From positions 1 through 11,266 of the forward strand of contig JACMLS010000984.1 in the NCBI GenBank assembly GCA_014379485.1: 11,266 nucleotides of DNA, written 5' to 3'. The DNA comes from Bacteroidia bacterium. GTDB lineage: Bacteria; Bacteroidota; Bacteroidia; B-17B0; Aurantibacillaceae. The stretch's first letter is position 1. Every line of letters begins with the position of its first letter. Both the position numbers and the translations under genes were made by a program. Below the pieces are notes generated by a model. It was not told where the DNA came from. It did not search any database and worked only from the letters and a program-made list of their open reading frames with translations. Positions 1-8,449 of the stretch are shown here, piece after piece.

Positions 1-1071
1 AAAAAAAAGGTTTCAATAATTTCGGGCACCGTTGGTGTGAGTGACTGGAGTACCAACTGGAGAATGAAAAATAACGAAGCAAAAGCAAGGGGAATTGCCA
101 TTCTACTGATTGTTGATCCTGAGTTGCAGAAAAGCATGGCAGACAACTCGCACCGTATTACTTCTACAAAAATGCAATTGGCAGAAGACAGCAAGGCTCC
201 TAAATTTGAAAGTCCGCTTGTAATTTACATTAGTGAAAAAATGGGAAATGAAATTCTGGCAAAGTCAAAAAAAAGTATCAATGCCATTAAAACGAAATTG
301 CAGAAGAAAAAAACGCCCGATAATTTTGAGCTGAGTGCTTTGGTAAAATTAAAAACAGGGCAGGGGCAGGAAAAATTAAGCGCAGAGAATGTGTTGGGTT
401 ATGTTGAAGGCTCTGATCTGAAAAGTGAACTGGTGATTGTAACAGCGCATTACGATCATTTAGGAAAGCATGACGGTGTTGTGTATAACGGAGCAGATGA
501 TGATGGCAGTGGTACTGTTGCGGTAATGCAATTGGCAAGGGCTTTTGCCGAGGCGAAAAAACAAGGCAAAGGACCACGAAGAAGTATGCTCTTTATGTGC
601 GTGGCCGGAGAAGAAAAAGGTTTATTGGGTTCTGATTACTATTCTCGTCACCCGGTGTTTGATCTGAAAAAAACGGTTGCAGATCTGAATATTGATATGA
701 TAGGCCGCCTTGATGAAAAACACAAAAACAATTCTAATTACATTTATATTATAGGGTCTGATATGCTCAGTACTGCTCTGCATAGTATTAATGAGAACGC
801 AAATAAAACCTACGTTAATCTTGAGTTGGATTACCTGTATAACAGTACAACTGATGCTAACAGGTATTATTACAGGAGCGATCATTATAATTTTGCGAAA
901 CATAACATTCCGGTAATTTTTTATTTTAACGGTGTGCATGCAGATTACCATAAAGAAACTGACGAGGTGCAGAAAATTGATTTCAAAAAAATGGAAAAGA
1001 TTGCAAGCCTTGTTTTTTTTACCGCCTGGGAACTTTCCAACCGCGATGAGAGAATTAAAGTGGATAAATGA
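1..1071 (+). CDS. M28-family zinc aminopeptidase with PA domain (5' end outside window)
   Basis: The reading frame is open from base 1, so the gene starts upstream; the GTG at 37 is probably not the true start, because good PA-domain-like sequence (an NNEAKARGIAILLIVD stretch) continues across it. The M28 catalytic core follows. Counted from the codon at 37, it shows H138 in AHYDHLG (codon 448-450), the metal-bridging Asp in NGADDDGSGT (about D155), the GEE pair E192/E193 (catalytic base and zinc ligand), D220 in NIDMIG, and a late HADYH whose H305 fits the last zinc ligand. All residues needed for two-zinc peptidase activity are therefore present. Known members are mostly exported aminopeptidases; the signal peptide would lie outside the window. 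No T9SS C-terminal domain follows the core. The stop is TGA at 1069-1071, and the next gene starts 28 bases later on the same strand, so co-transcription is plausible. The substrate cannot be predicted from sequence. Confidence 0.93.
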   Translation, partial: KKKVSIISGTVGVSDWSTNWRMKNNEAKARGIAILLIVDPELQKSMADNSHRITSTKMQLAEDSKAPKFESPLVIYISEKMGNEILAKSKKSINAIKTKLQKKKTPDNFELSALVKLKTGQGQEKLSAENVLGYVEGSDLKSELVIVTAHYDHLGKHDGVVYNGADDDGSGTVAVMQLARAFAEAKKQGKGPRRSMLFMCVAGEEKGLLGSDYYSRHPVFDLKKTVADLNIDMIGRLDEKHKNNSNYIYIIGSDMLSTALHSINENANKTYVNLELDYLYNSTTDANRYYYRSDHYNFAKHNIPVIFYFNGVHADYHKETDEVQKIDFKKMEKIASLVFFTAWELSNRDERIKVDK

Positions 1072-1099
1072 TTTGTAATTCTTAAAACTGAATTTTTTA

Positions 1100-1471
1100 A
1101 TGCGTAATTTCTTTTCTTTTCTTTTAATTGTTTCTCTTGCGTTTTCCTGTTCGCCGGAAGAAGATCAGAACATCCCTGCCGGAGTTTTAAGCGAAGAAAA
1201 AATGACGGATGTACTGGTAAGTTTAAACATTTCAGAATCTCTTATTAATCACTATACTATTGATCATAAAAAATTGCCTGACAGTCTTCAGAAAAAAATA
1301 ATCAATCCGGCTCCCGTACCTGAGCTGAAATTTAATGTCTTTAAAGAAAACGGAGTGAAACGTGAGGACTATCTGAAGAGTATGGAATACTATTCTCAGC
1401 ATCCGGCTCAGCTAAAAAAGATCTACGAAAAAGTAATGGAGAAGCTGAATCTGATGAAGCAGGAGAGTTAA
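1100..1471 (+). CDS. DUF4296-like small lipoprotein
   Basis: This is a 123-residue protein with a short lipoprotein signal peptide: MRN, a hydrophobic stretch, then LAFSC with the acylated cysteine at position 17. The mature part begins with SPEEDQNIP and then ILSEEKM-like sequence (VLSEEKMTDVLVSLNISESL), which is the recognisable opening of the Bacteroidota DUF4296 family. The rest is predicted helical and charged, ending in a lysine- and glutamate-rich helix (KKIYEKVMEKLNLMKQ). The length is normal for the family, whose function is unknown. The residue after the lipid cysteine is Ser, so placement at the outer or inner membrane is not settled by the sequence. The ATG at 1100 is preferred because it gives an intact signal peptide; there is no clear Shine-Dalgarno sequence, as is usual in this phylum. 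It lies 28 bases after the M28 peptidase gene and may share its transcript. The family assignment is by recognition, not search. Confidence 0.85.
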   Translation: MRNFFSFLLIVSLAFSCSPEEDQNIPAGVLSEEKMTDVLVSLNISESLINHYTIDHKKLPDSLQKKIINPAPVPELKFNVFKENGVKREDYLKSMEYYSQHPAQLKKIYEKVMEKLNLMKQES

Positions 1472-1480
1472 CCGGGTTTC

Positions 1481-1572
1481 TGCCACAGATTTCACAAATT
1501 ACCACAGATTAAAAGCGCAGATTTTTTTCGATCTGTGCAAGAAATCTGCGTAAATCAGCGAAATCTGTGGCA
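1481..1572. repeat. 92-base composite palindrome, possible bidirectional terminator
   Basis: The two ends form a perfect 13-base inverted repeat (TGCCACAGATTTC at 1481-1493 against its complement at 1560-1572), and pairing continues with mismatches to the centre. The innermost part is an 8-bp stem with one G-U pair (GCGCAGAT at 1515-1522, ATCTGTGC at 1531-1538) around a T-rich 8-base loop. Each arm is itself made of near-tandem copies of a (C)CACAGATT-like unit. It fills almost the whole gap between two converging genes, so it could stop transcription in both directions. Similar ACAGATT-type palindromes are, from memory, scattered through intergenic DNA of many bacteria; copy number here cannot be seen. 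Confidence 0.75.
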
Positions 1573-1578
1573 AGAGTT

Positions 1579-2073
1579 TTAATCGTTATCATCAAGATCT
1601 ATATCAGAAAGTTCACTGTTTATTAATTCCTGGTCGGTAACAGTATCGGCTGGTAATTCTTTTTCCAGCTCTGCGTCTGTAGGATTTGTTTTGTCGTCAG
1701 AATTATCGTCGGCACCAAGTTGTTCGTCTTTGGCAACAGTTCCTTTGTTGGCCTGTATCGCTAAAAAAGCGAGCCTTCTTGATAAACGGCTTTGGTGAAT
1801 GGCGCGCGCAAAATTTCCTTTACGGTAAAGTATGCGTGCATAACGCTGGTGCCTTACTGCCATTGCCAGTTTGCCTGTGTAATTTTTATTTTCTTTGGTA
1901 AGTTTATGCGCACGGATTAAAACAAGGGCAGTGCGCCTGATCACTTTTTTAGCCACCACTTTATTGCGGATGTGCTTGCCAGCAACTCTTCCTCCGCGCC
2001 TCATCTTTTGCGCTTCCATGTTTACTGAGCCTAAACAAACTGCAATAAGTAAAATAATCCGAATGATTTTCAT
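1579..2073 (-). CDS. Small secreted protein, basic half plus acidic tail, unknown function
   Basis: This is a 164-residue protein with a plausible Sec signal peptide at residues 1-22 (MKIIRIILLIAVCLG, ending near MEAQ). The mature protein splits sharply by charge. Residues 23-115 hold 27 Lys/Arg and one acidic residue and look helical (RHQRYARILYRKGNFARAIHQS, RLSRRLAFLAIQANKG). Residues 116-164 hold 19 Asp/Glu and two Lys, ending in DIDLDDND. The R/K-rich part with RHQRYA and YRKGNFARAIHQS resembles a conserved hypothetical exported family that I recall only loosely from Bacteroidota; I know no function for it. The ATG at 2073 gives the intact signal peptide. It is the last gene of the minus-strand block, 56 bases after the PorU-like gene. 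The tail could neutralise the basic part or bind calcium or a positively charged partner; both ideas are inference. An inner-membrane or cytoplasmic nucleic-acid role is less likely given the signal peptide. Confidence 0.8.
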   Translation of the reverse strand: MKIIRIILLIAVCLGSVNMEAQKMRRGGRVAGKHIRNKVVAKKVIRRTALVLIRAHKLTKENKNYTGKLAMAVRHQRYARILYRKGNFARAIHQSRLSRRLAFLAIQANKGTVAKDEQLGADDNSDDKTNPTDAELEKELPADTVTDQELINSELSDIDLDDND

Positions 2074-2129
2074 AAATGATTTTTTTGTTTGACGTTATAA
2101 TATCACTAAAGTTTAATGCGGAATCATTT

Positions 2130-5100
2130 TTAATGAATGATGACCATTTTACCGATCTCTTTTGTAAAATACGGGTCAGCGCCACTCTCGCGGTTATCAA
2201 TTGTTTGTCCGTTTAAACGTGTCTGAACGCGGTATAAATAAACTCCGTTGCCCATTATATCGCCAAAATCATCTTTACCATCCCATGAATACTCAGTAAT
2301 ATTTCTTCCAATATGTATGAAGCCGAGTTCTTCTCTTTTTATTTCGCGCACCACTTTTCCGCTAATAGTCATAATTTGTATCATAAACGTTTCAGGAATT
2401 TCTGAACCGGTAAGCGTAAAAACAAATTTTGTATTGGTGCTGAAGGGGTTCGGGTAATTCATGATGTGGGTAATGCTGGGTTTATTTACCACCTCAAACT
2501 GAATTTTGTATTCGGTTGAACCAGATGCGTTTGAACTTCTGTCTTGCCCCTTTACCCTAAGAGTATAAATTCCGTCTACCGGAAGAAGCGGATTAAATTC
2601 TATTTTACAACTATTGTTTGGAAGTTGAGCGGAATCAAAGGTCATATTACTGCCAAAATAAACCCTCTGTGCTGCTGCACCGGGGGCTGTAAGATATACT
2701 TCAAAATCACTTGTATCATTCAGCGCAAGAAAAAGATTTTCGTCTTTAAGCGTAACTAAAATTTTTGGCTTGGATGAAACAAGGTCTGTGTTTAAAATAT
2801 GTACCCCATCAAAAGTCACATCAAGTATCGGATTAATGATATCCGGATTTACGCTGAATGGAATGCGTACAAAATTATTGAATTGAAATTGTTCGTCCTG
2901 GTATTTTGTATTTCCTTTTGGATTTACAAACGCCCATAAAGCAGTTGCGCCCGGATATCCTAAAGTACCAATGCTAACATTATCAATAATAACAGAATCG
3001 GGAGCAAGATTATTTTTCTTTAATTTCTGAATAAGTACAGGTGGAATATGAGCATTGTCTTCTATCCAATAAGTAAAGATGAGGCTATCTGCAAAAGTAA
3101 ATTCAGAAATATTTTTAAACGGTAATTTGATGCGGATAGAATCTCCTTCCTGCAAAGATGAACTGACAAGAGAATAGCCTGACGACGGATTAATAGCCCC
3201 TTCCGGAGCCGGGTCGTATAGCACCTGCCACCTTTTCATCTGCGGCGCTGTATTTAATCCGTTATCATCAATTTTTGCAAGCAATTTTAAAAACGGGTAA
3301 GTACTTGCACTGATCACAAGGTCAAGGTTGGTTGTGTCTAAAGAGTTTTCGCCCAGTTTCAACACAGTATCCACCTGTCCGTTATTCTTAATTCCTAAAA
3401 CATAAATAACTACAGTGTCTGCAGAATTTGTTTCGATCGAGGTGTAGCGCCAGTGTATGCTGTGCCATGCTGCTGAGGGACCAATGAGCGGAGAAGTAAT
3501 AGTTCCCGCATCCCAATGTGTAATAACAGAATCTTTAAAATCGATTACAGAAGTTCTGAGTGGACCAAACATACTATGCCCCATGCCTGCACCAATTCCT
3601 TTTTGTCCTAAAAAACAAACGGGAACGGTGTCCATATAGGAAGGGAAATTGGAGGGCATACCGAAATTAATCAGCGTATCGTATAATGCAGTAGAATAGG
3701 GATGAAGTGTGTGTGGCGCGCCCGCTGTATCTCCCGTCCAGAAATTATTTGAATAGCCAAGTAAATATTTTCCTTTCGGAATACTATTCAGAAAAGCAAG
3801 CATACTGTCCTGCATTTGCTGAACGTTTTGGTATAAATGATTTCCTGAACCGAAAGAAAAATCGTAGTAGGGAATTGGTTCAAATCCGCCCAAAAACTGG
3901 TGATAGGTTCCGAATTTATAATGAAGGGTGTCTGAAGTAGTATTCATGTCAAAATCTCCGGTAATAGAATCAATCACATACATGCTCCATCCGTTAAATG
4001 CTGAAGATGCAATGTGAAGCGGACTGCTGTTCCAGTTAAAAATAAGATCCAGAGGGTCCACTGAACCACCCCAGTTACAGCAATCGTAAAGGCCATTGTG
4101 AATGTTAATATGATTTTTATTATCTACAAAAGAAAAAAGGCGGTTGGGTTTATCGTAGATCACATAATGGAAATTGTCTTTTTTATATTGATAAAAATGC
4201 GACTGACCCCAGCCGTATTTTGTATCAATGACCTGGAAAGAACTTTCTCTCCAGTTGTAATTGTTGAGCGAATCAAGAGAGTCACCGCTTACTCTCCAAT
4301 AATACACTGTACTATCAGGTAAAGAAGGATTTGGATTTGCCACTGCCAGATTTACATTCCACTCTACAACGCCGCCAACGCTGTTGATGACTGTGCTTGC
4401 AATGGGGTTGGTAAAAGCATCTGTTGTGTCTAACTGAAAAATATAATTTTTTGGCGAAGCAAAAGGATTGGAAGTAGATGCTTTTAATCTTATTGTTGGA
4501 GTTACAGGAACAATTGCAAACTCGTAAGGATAAACAGGAACTATATCATTTCCATAAATGAATAGCGGTATGCCAAAGATGCGGTTGTTTATAAGATTAT
4601 CCAGTTCATCTACATCATTTAAGGGATCTACCCAGGCACTAAAATAATTTAAACCGGGCCCGTTTATAAAATCAACAGGAATAAAAAAGGAGAGCAAGGT
4701 GGAGTACAAAGGGGCTTTTATTTTTTTAACCACCGTGGTAATGCTGCCATTTGGAAACGTACGGCTTATACTTACAGTAAAACTATCATTTACTGCCATT
4801 GCCAGGTTGTTTATTTTCAGATTTACCTGTATAGAGTCAACGCTAAGGCTGGTATTAAAAGTAAGATCGGCGGGCGTAATTGCATAATCAGGTTTGCGCC
4901 ACAAACTTAGTTTTACAGACGGGTCGCCGTGCAAAGTCATTTCCATACAGGTAATACTCTCAATACTATCTGAAGATGAAACATAGTTTTGGGTATTGAT
5001 GATGGCGCCTTTTAATACATCGCCAACACCTGCTCCGTAATTTGTATAAGAAAGATTTTGATAGATCTGCTGCGATATATAATACAGAAATTGAGCAACG

Positions 5101-7286
5101 CCCAATGAAACGGAGCCCATAAAAGCAATAGAGCCTTTTTGTGGTGCAAATACATAACGCTCGCTTAAACTTAATGTATCGCTTGTATGAATGTCACCTG
5201 TATAGCAGGAGTTTGATAAAACAAGCGGGTACTTGCCGGTGTTACTGAATTCGTTGGGGTCATTTATATTAAAATCAAAACTCTGATGTGAGCCGTGTCC
5301 ATAAAACGTCATAAGAGAAACTCCGGCATTCACCATGTCAATAATTGAATCGGGTAATAAAGTTTGTATGGGCGCCGAAGTGTTTTTTATGAATGTAGCA
5401 ACGTTGCCGCCAAAAAATGGATTTTCAATAATGGTTTTATAAACGCTCATGTATGTGCTAAAGGTGTTTTGTTCTGACTGAACGGTTCCACCAATAAAGT
5501 GCATTACGTTTTTTTGCCATTGCTCAACCGGCATTACATCGTGCTGTTGTACCTTCGTAAGGTAATCAAGCACTTCCTGCCCAGTGGTTGCAGAAATTCT
5601 GCCTGTGGGAATCAGGGGTTCAAGAAAGGTCTGGTTCAGTCCTGCAGTCAAAAGATTGTCAGACGGAGGATAACCATAAGAAGGAACATAATTCAGTTTG
5701 TAATAGGACGGTTTATAAATCCCAAAATATCCGTAGGTAGATTTTCCTATCAAAAATAAATACTTTGGTTTTGTGTTCATTGAATCTATTAATAATTTGG
5801 AAAAATTCCTTATAGATTTAGGATGTTTTTCAATTCCATATGCAAACTGGTCGTACAATTCTTCCACATCAGCAAGAATAACCTGAAAATTTCCTCCGGC
5901 AATTGTTTGCCTGTAATTTTTGTATTGTGTGGCCTCACTCATGAACCTTGTGTGGGTAACAATGATAAAAGCAGAATCTGCATTGGTGGCCAGGAAATTT
6001 GTAAAAGATCCGTTGCCATTAACCGGCAAAAGAGAAGACACTGCAATATCATTATCTGAAGAAGTAAGTACCACTTTTGAAATGGCTCCCGGATTTAAAG
6101 AAGAAAGTAAAAATTTTCCGGCAGTTGCGGTCATTACAGGATAAACCATTCTGCCTTGCGTAAGATCAAACGCTTTTACTGTTGCACCCGGTGTATAAGT
6201 AAAATTAGAAAAATCCGAATACGTTTTTGCAGTTGCCTGCGGTAAATACATAATGTACTGGCTCTGACCAGCAAGATCAAAGGTTTGCGGATAAAATATT
6301 GAGCTATAGGTTGGGCTCATTTCATTGCCAAGTGTATAAGAAGGCTCAGCTATACTGGTTGCTTTAATTTCTGTAACTGGTGCAATGAGTGCAGGGTTAA
6401 TTGATTTTGTTTTTTTTATTTGTGCGTACCCGTAAAATAAAGTGTCTGATACCTGGTTGTATGTGGCGGAATTATCTTTCCACTCAAGCAACAAATGGTG
6501 GTCGTTACCAGGAGTAATATTCAGATTTGGGTCGCGAGATCTGCTTATATGCGTTGTTACAAGCGTTGCGGCTGGCCCACCGGCATAAGCATTGGGTGTT
6601 GGAATGTTTATTGAATAGCTGGCTCCACCTGTAATTGCGTAGTTACAGATCAAGGGGCTGCACCTTCCCTCAGTCCATACATACCGGCAGTCTAATGCAC
6701 CCACAGAATTAAGAGCCCCTTCATAATAATCACTGCTAAAAGCTGTAAGCGAAAAATTAAAAAAGTAAGGCGCCGCTGTCCACGGAGAAAATAAAGTGTC
6801 AGTATCAGGCAAAAATCTTTTATTTCCTACTGAGCTGTTCCAGGTAAGAAATGCAGACAAAGTGTCCTGAACAACGCTGTAGTAAGGATTGGGAATATTG
6901 CAGTTTGCCGGTGGAACACCCGCATCAAAAATGTACATGCTCGAATCAAATGAGCCATCATTTTTATAACCGTAAAACTCAATGTAATCAGTGCCATCAA
7001 AAATTCCGTCAAGTTCGCCCTGTACGTGTATGTATTGTTCTGTGCCCTTAATAAAAACCTGGAATCTTCTTGGGTCAATTCCGCCAAGACCATTTAACTG
7101 AACGCCAATAGACGAAAGAGCATTTGCAAGTGATGTGGAATCTATTTTGTAAATGCCATCCTTGTATAATTTTATCTTTAAATATTTTTGAGAATAATTG
7201 ATCCACTCATTGCCATAAGTATAGGTCTGGGACTTGATTCCCGAAAACACAAACAAAATAAACAGGCAATGGTAAAGTTTTTTCAT
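2130..7286 (-). CDS. PorU2-like type IX secretion C25 (gingipain-type) peptidase/sortase, giant form
   Basis: This is a 1718-residue exported protein. Order of parts: signal peptide about 1-19; a gingipain-type N-terminal beta domain with the FDGTDYIEFYG motif near 96-106; a C25 caspase-like peptidase domain about 434-797 with catalytic H664 in FYGHGS and C694 in SNSCYTGD, closing with a LHGDPSVKL motif near 785-793; a CARDB-like beta domain about 800-905; an Ig/FN3-like domain about 920-1018; a probable ILEI/FAM3-like domain about 1080-1245; more beta sandwiches to about 1600; and a T9SS C-terminal domain with NYPNPF at 1610-1615, NGVYLYR near 1680 and the ending GKMVIIH. PorU of P. gingivalis is about 1158 residues; it cleaves the C-terminal signal of T9SS cargo and attaches the cargo to anionic LPS at the cell surface. 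Both catalytic residues are kept, so activity is likely. The extra length and separate operon suggest the PorU2-type paralogue rather than the housekeeping PorU. It starts 18 bases after the PorV-like gene. It could instead be a secreted C25 protease that is itself T9SS cargo. Confidence 0.88.
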   Translation of the reverse strand: MKKLYHCLFILFVFSGIKSQTYTYGNEWINYSQKYLKIKLYKDGIYKIDSTSLANALSSIGVQLNGLGGIDPRRFQVFIKGTEQYIHVQGELDGIFDGTDYIEFYGYKNDGSFDSSMYIFDAGVPPANCNIPNPYYSVVQDTLSAFLTWNSSVGNKRFLPDTDTLFSPWTAAPYFFNFSLTAFSSDYYEGALNSVGALDCRYVWTEGRCSPLICNYAITGGASYSINIPTPNAYAGGPAATLVTTHISRSRDPNLNITPGNDHHLLLEWKDNSATYNQVSDTLFYGYAQIKKTKSINPALIAPVTEIKATSIAEPSYTLGNEMSPTYSSIFYPQTFDLAGQSQYIMYLPQATAKTYSDFSNFTYTPGATVKAFDLTQGRMVYPVMTATAGKFLLSSLNPGAISKVVLTSSDNDIAVSSLLPVNGNGSFTNFLATNADSAFIIVTHTRFMSEATQYKNYRQTIAGGNFQVILADVEELYDQFAYGIEKHPKSIRNFSKLLIDSMNTKPKYLFLIGKSTYGYFGIYKPSYYKLNYVPSYGYPPSDNLLTAGLNQTFLEPLIPTGRISATTGQEVLDYLTKVQQHDVMPVEQWQKNVMHFIGGTVQSEQNTFSTYMSVYKTIIENPFFGGNVATFIKNTSAPIQTLLPDSIIDMVNAGVSLMTFYGHGSHQSFDFNINDPNEFSNTGKYPLVLSNSCYTGDIHTSDTLSLSERYVFAPQKGSIAFMGSVSLGVAQFLYYISQQIYQNLSYTNYGAGVGDVLKGAIINTQNYVSSSDSIESITCMEMTLHGDPSVKLSLWRKPDYAITPADLTFNTSLSVDSIQVNLKINNLAMAVNDSFTVSISRTFPNGSITTVVKKIKAPLYSTLLSFFIPVDFINGPGLNYFSAWVDPLNDVDELDNLINNRIFGIPLFIYGNDIVPVYPYEFAIVPVTPTIRLKASTSNPFASPKNYIFQLDTTDAFTNPIASTVINSVGGVVEWNVNLAVANPNPSLPDSTVYYWRVSGDSLDSLNNYNWRESSFQVIDTKYGWGQSHFYQYKKDNFHYVIYDKPNRLFSFVDNKNHINIHNGLYDCCNWGGSVDPLDLIFNWNSSPLHIASSAFNGWSMYVIDSITGDFDMNTTSDTLHYKFGTYHQFLGGFEPIPYYDFSFGSGNHLYQNVQQMQDSMLAFLNSIPKGKYLLGYSNNFWTGDTAGAPHTLHPYSTALYDTLINFGMPSNFPSYMDTVPVCFLGQKGIGAGMGHSMFGPLRTSVIDFKDSVITHWDAGTITSPLIGPSAAWHSIHWRYTSIETNSADTVVIYVLGIKNNGQVDTVLKLGENSLDTTNLDLVISASTYPFLKLLAKIDDNGLNTAPQMKRWQVLYDPAPEGAINPSSGYSLVSSSLQEGDSIRIKLPFKNISEFTFADSLIFTYWIEDNAHIPPVLIQKLKKNNLAPDSVIIDNVSIGTLGYPGATALWAFVNPKGNTKYQDEQFQFNNFVRIPFSVNPDIINPILDVTFDGVHILNTDLVSSKPKILVTLKDENLFLALNDTSDFEVYLTAPGAAAQRVYFGSNMTFDSAQLPNNSCKIEFNPLLPVDGIYTLRVKGQDRSSNASGSTEYKIQFEVVNKPSITHIMNYPNPFSTNTKFVFTLTGSEIPETFMIQIMTISGKVVREIKREELGFIHIGRNITEYSWDGKDDFGDIMGNGVYLYRVQTRLNGQTIDNRESGADPYFTKEIGKMVIIH

Positions 7287-7304
7287 TAAAAATTATTTTT
7301 CAAT

Positions 7305-8408
7305 TCAAATACTTGATTTTGTACTGTGTTTGTTTTTACGGTTAATTTCTATTTTCAGCGAAAAAATATTACTGTAAGTTGAAACAGCATTGCCGCCAAA
7401 ATTTGTAAGCGCATAGTCAAGAGAAAAAACCTTGTACTTTATTCCTACTCCGAAATTGGGCTGAATAATTGTAATTCTTTTACCGGTAATATCTGTGATC
7501 TTTTGAATATTGTTTATACCGGTACGCAAAAAAATCATTTTTAAGTAACTCAGCTCAAGCCCAATTGTAGGATCTGTGCTGATTGCATTGCTTTTGATCA
7601 TCACATTTCTTTTACCGTCAAAAGTATTGATGAGGTTTATTTCTGCGGTTAAACCTATTTTATCTTTCCAGAAATTCTGAGTGTAGGCAGCTCCGAGTAT
7701 GAGTCTTGGCACTGTAATTTCTACATTGTTTGATGGAATTTCATTTCCGGTAAGCGCAAAAGTATTTACCATTGATTGAGAAAGATTATAGGTCCAGGCA
7801 TTAAAAGTTCCGGTAATATCTCTTCCCACAGCGGCAAAGCGCCATTTTTTATAATTGTAATTTGCACCCACATCCAAACCAAAGCCCCAGCTGCCTGCAA
7901 AATCACCAATTCGTCTTCTTATAATTTTTGCACTGCCTCCAATTTTAATTCCTTTTAATTTGGGAATGCTTCTGGCATAAGATAAAATAGCAGCAAAATC
8001 TGTTGCGCTGAAACTGGTGATGCGGTCGTAATCAATATTACCGTTCGCATCTCTTAATTCGGTTGTGTTGGGAATGTTATCTACCCCGAACCTTACAAAA
8101 CTTGCGCTTCCAACACTCAAACTATCAATTCTGAAAGCAAGGGCGCCATAATCGTATTTGGCAATGCCTGCAAAATATTCTGCATGCATCAGCCCGGCCT
8201 CCATGTTAGATTTTAACCCGTGTAAACCGGCAGGATTCCAATAACCGCTTGTAACATCGTTAACTGAAGCAACGCCTACATTACCCATTCCAAGTGCTCT
8301 TGCGCCAACGCCAACAGCCAAAAACTCGTTACTGTATTTTACAGTTTGTGCAGTTATAGAAAGTCCTGCAACTGCAGAAAAAACAAAAAAGATCTTGCGA
8401 AAATTCAT
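7305..8408 (-). CDS. PorV/PorQ-family outer membrane beta-barrel protein
   Basis: This is a 367-residue protein starting at the ATG at 8406-8408, which gives a clean signal peptide (MNFRKIFFVFSAVAGLSITA, cleaved near residue 20). An in-frame ATG at 8441 would add 11 residues in front of it and is less likely. The mature N-terminus holds the family signature at about 35-62: GARALGMGNVGVAS followed by SGYWNPAGL. The rest is alternating hydrophobic beta strands ending in FSLKIEI, then a short basic tail. PorV of the T9SS is a FadL-like barrel that collects cargo leaving the SprA translocon and carries it to PorU; PorQ is a related member. The direct link to a PorU-like gene 18 bases downstream favours a PorV-type shuttle devoted to that sortase. 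Sequence alone does not separate PorV from PorQ, so no symbol is given. Together with the genes on both sides it appears to form one transcription unit. Confidence 0.9.
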   Translation of the reverse strand: MNFRKIFFVFSAVAGLSITAQTVKYSNEFLAVGVGARALGMGNVGVASVNDVTSGYWNPAGLHGLKSNMEAGLMHAEYFAGIAKYDYGALAFRIDSLSVGSASFVRFGVDNIPNTTELRDANGNIDYDRITSFSATDFAAILSYARSIPKLKGIKIGGSAKIIRRRIGDFAGSWGFGLDVGANYNYKKWRFAAVGRDITGTFNAWTYNLSQSMVNTFALTGNEIPSNNVEITVPRLILGAAYTQNFWKDKIGLTAEINLINTFDGKRNVMIKSNAISTDPTIGLELSYLKMIFLRTGINNIQKITDITGKRITIIQPNFGVGIKYKVFSLDYALTNFGGNAVSTYSNIFSLKIEINRKNKHSTKSSI

Positions 8409-8449
8409 ACCTGTTAAAATTAAGGATTTTAAATGGAACAATAACCTGC

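Noticed and set aside
37..39. GTG at 37 as the real start of the M28 peptidase
   Set aside because: The frame is open back to base 1 and codes PA-domain-like sequence on both sides of the GTG; no signal peptide follows it.
1961..2200. 79-residue minus-strand reading frame between the PorU-like and the small charged protein genes
   Set aside because: It overlaps the ends of both genes in another frame and shows no domain, signal peptide or sensible composition.
6827..7093. 88-residue minus-strand reading frame inside the PorU-like gene
   Set aside because: It is a shadow of the gene's N-terminal coding region in another frame; the long frame carries clear motifs across the same bases.
2130..7286. 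Housekeeping T9SS PorU
   Set aside because: It is about 560 residues longer than the P. gingivalis PorU with several added domains and an unusual operon, so a PorU2-type paralogue is preferred; without the rest of the genome this is not proven.
8409..8441. Upstream ATG at 8441 as start of the PorV-like protein
   Set aside because: It puts 11 residues (MFHLKSLILTG) before a complete signal peptide that begins at the ATG at 8406-8408; the shorter form fits an exported barrel better.
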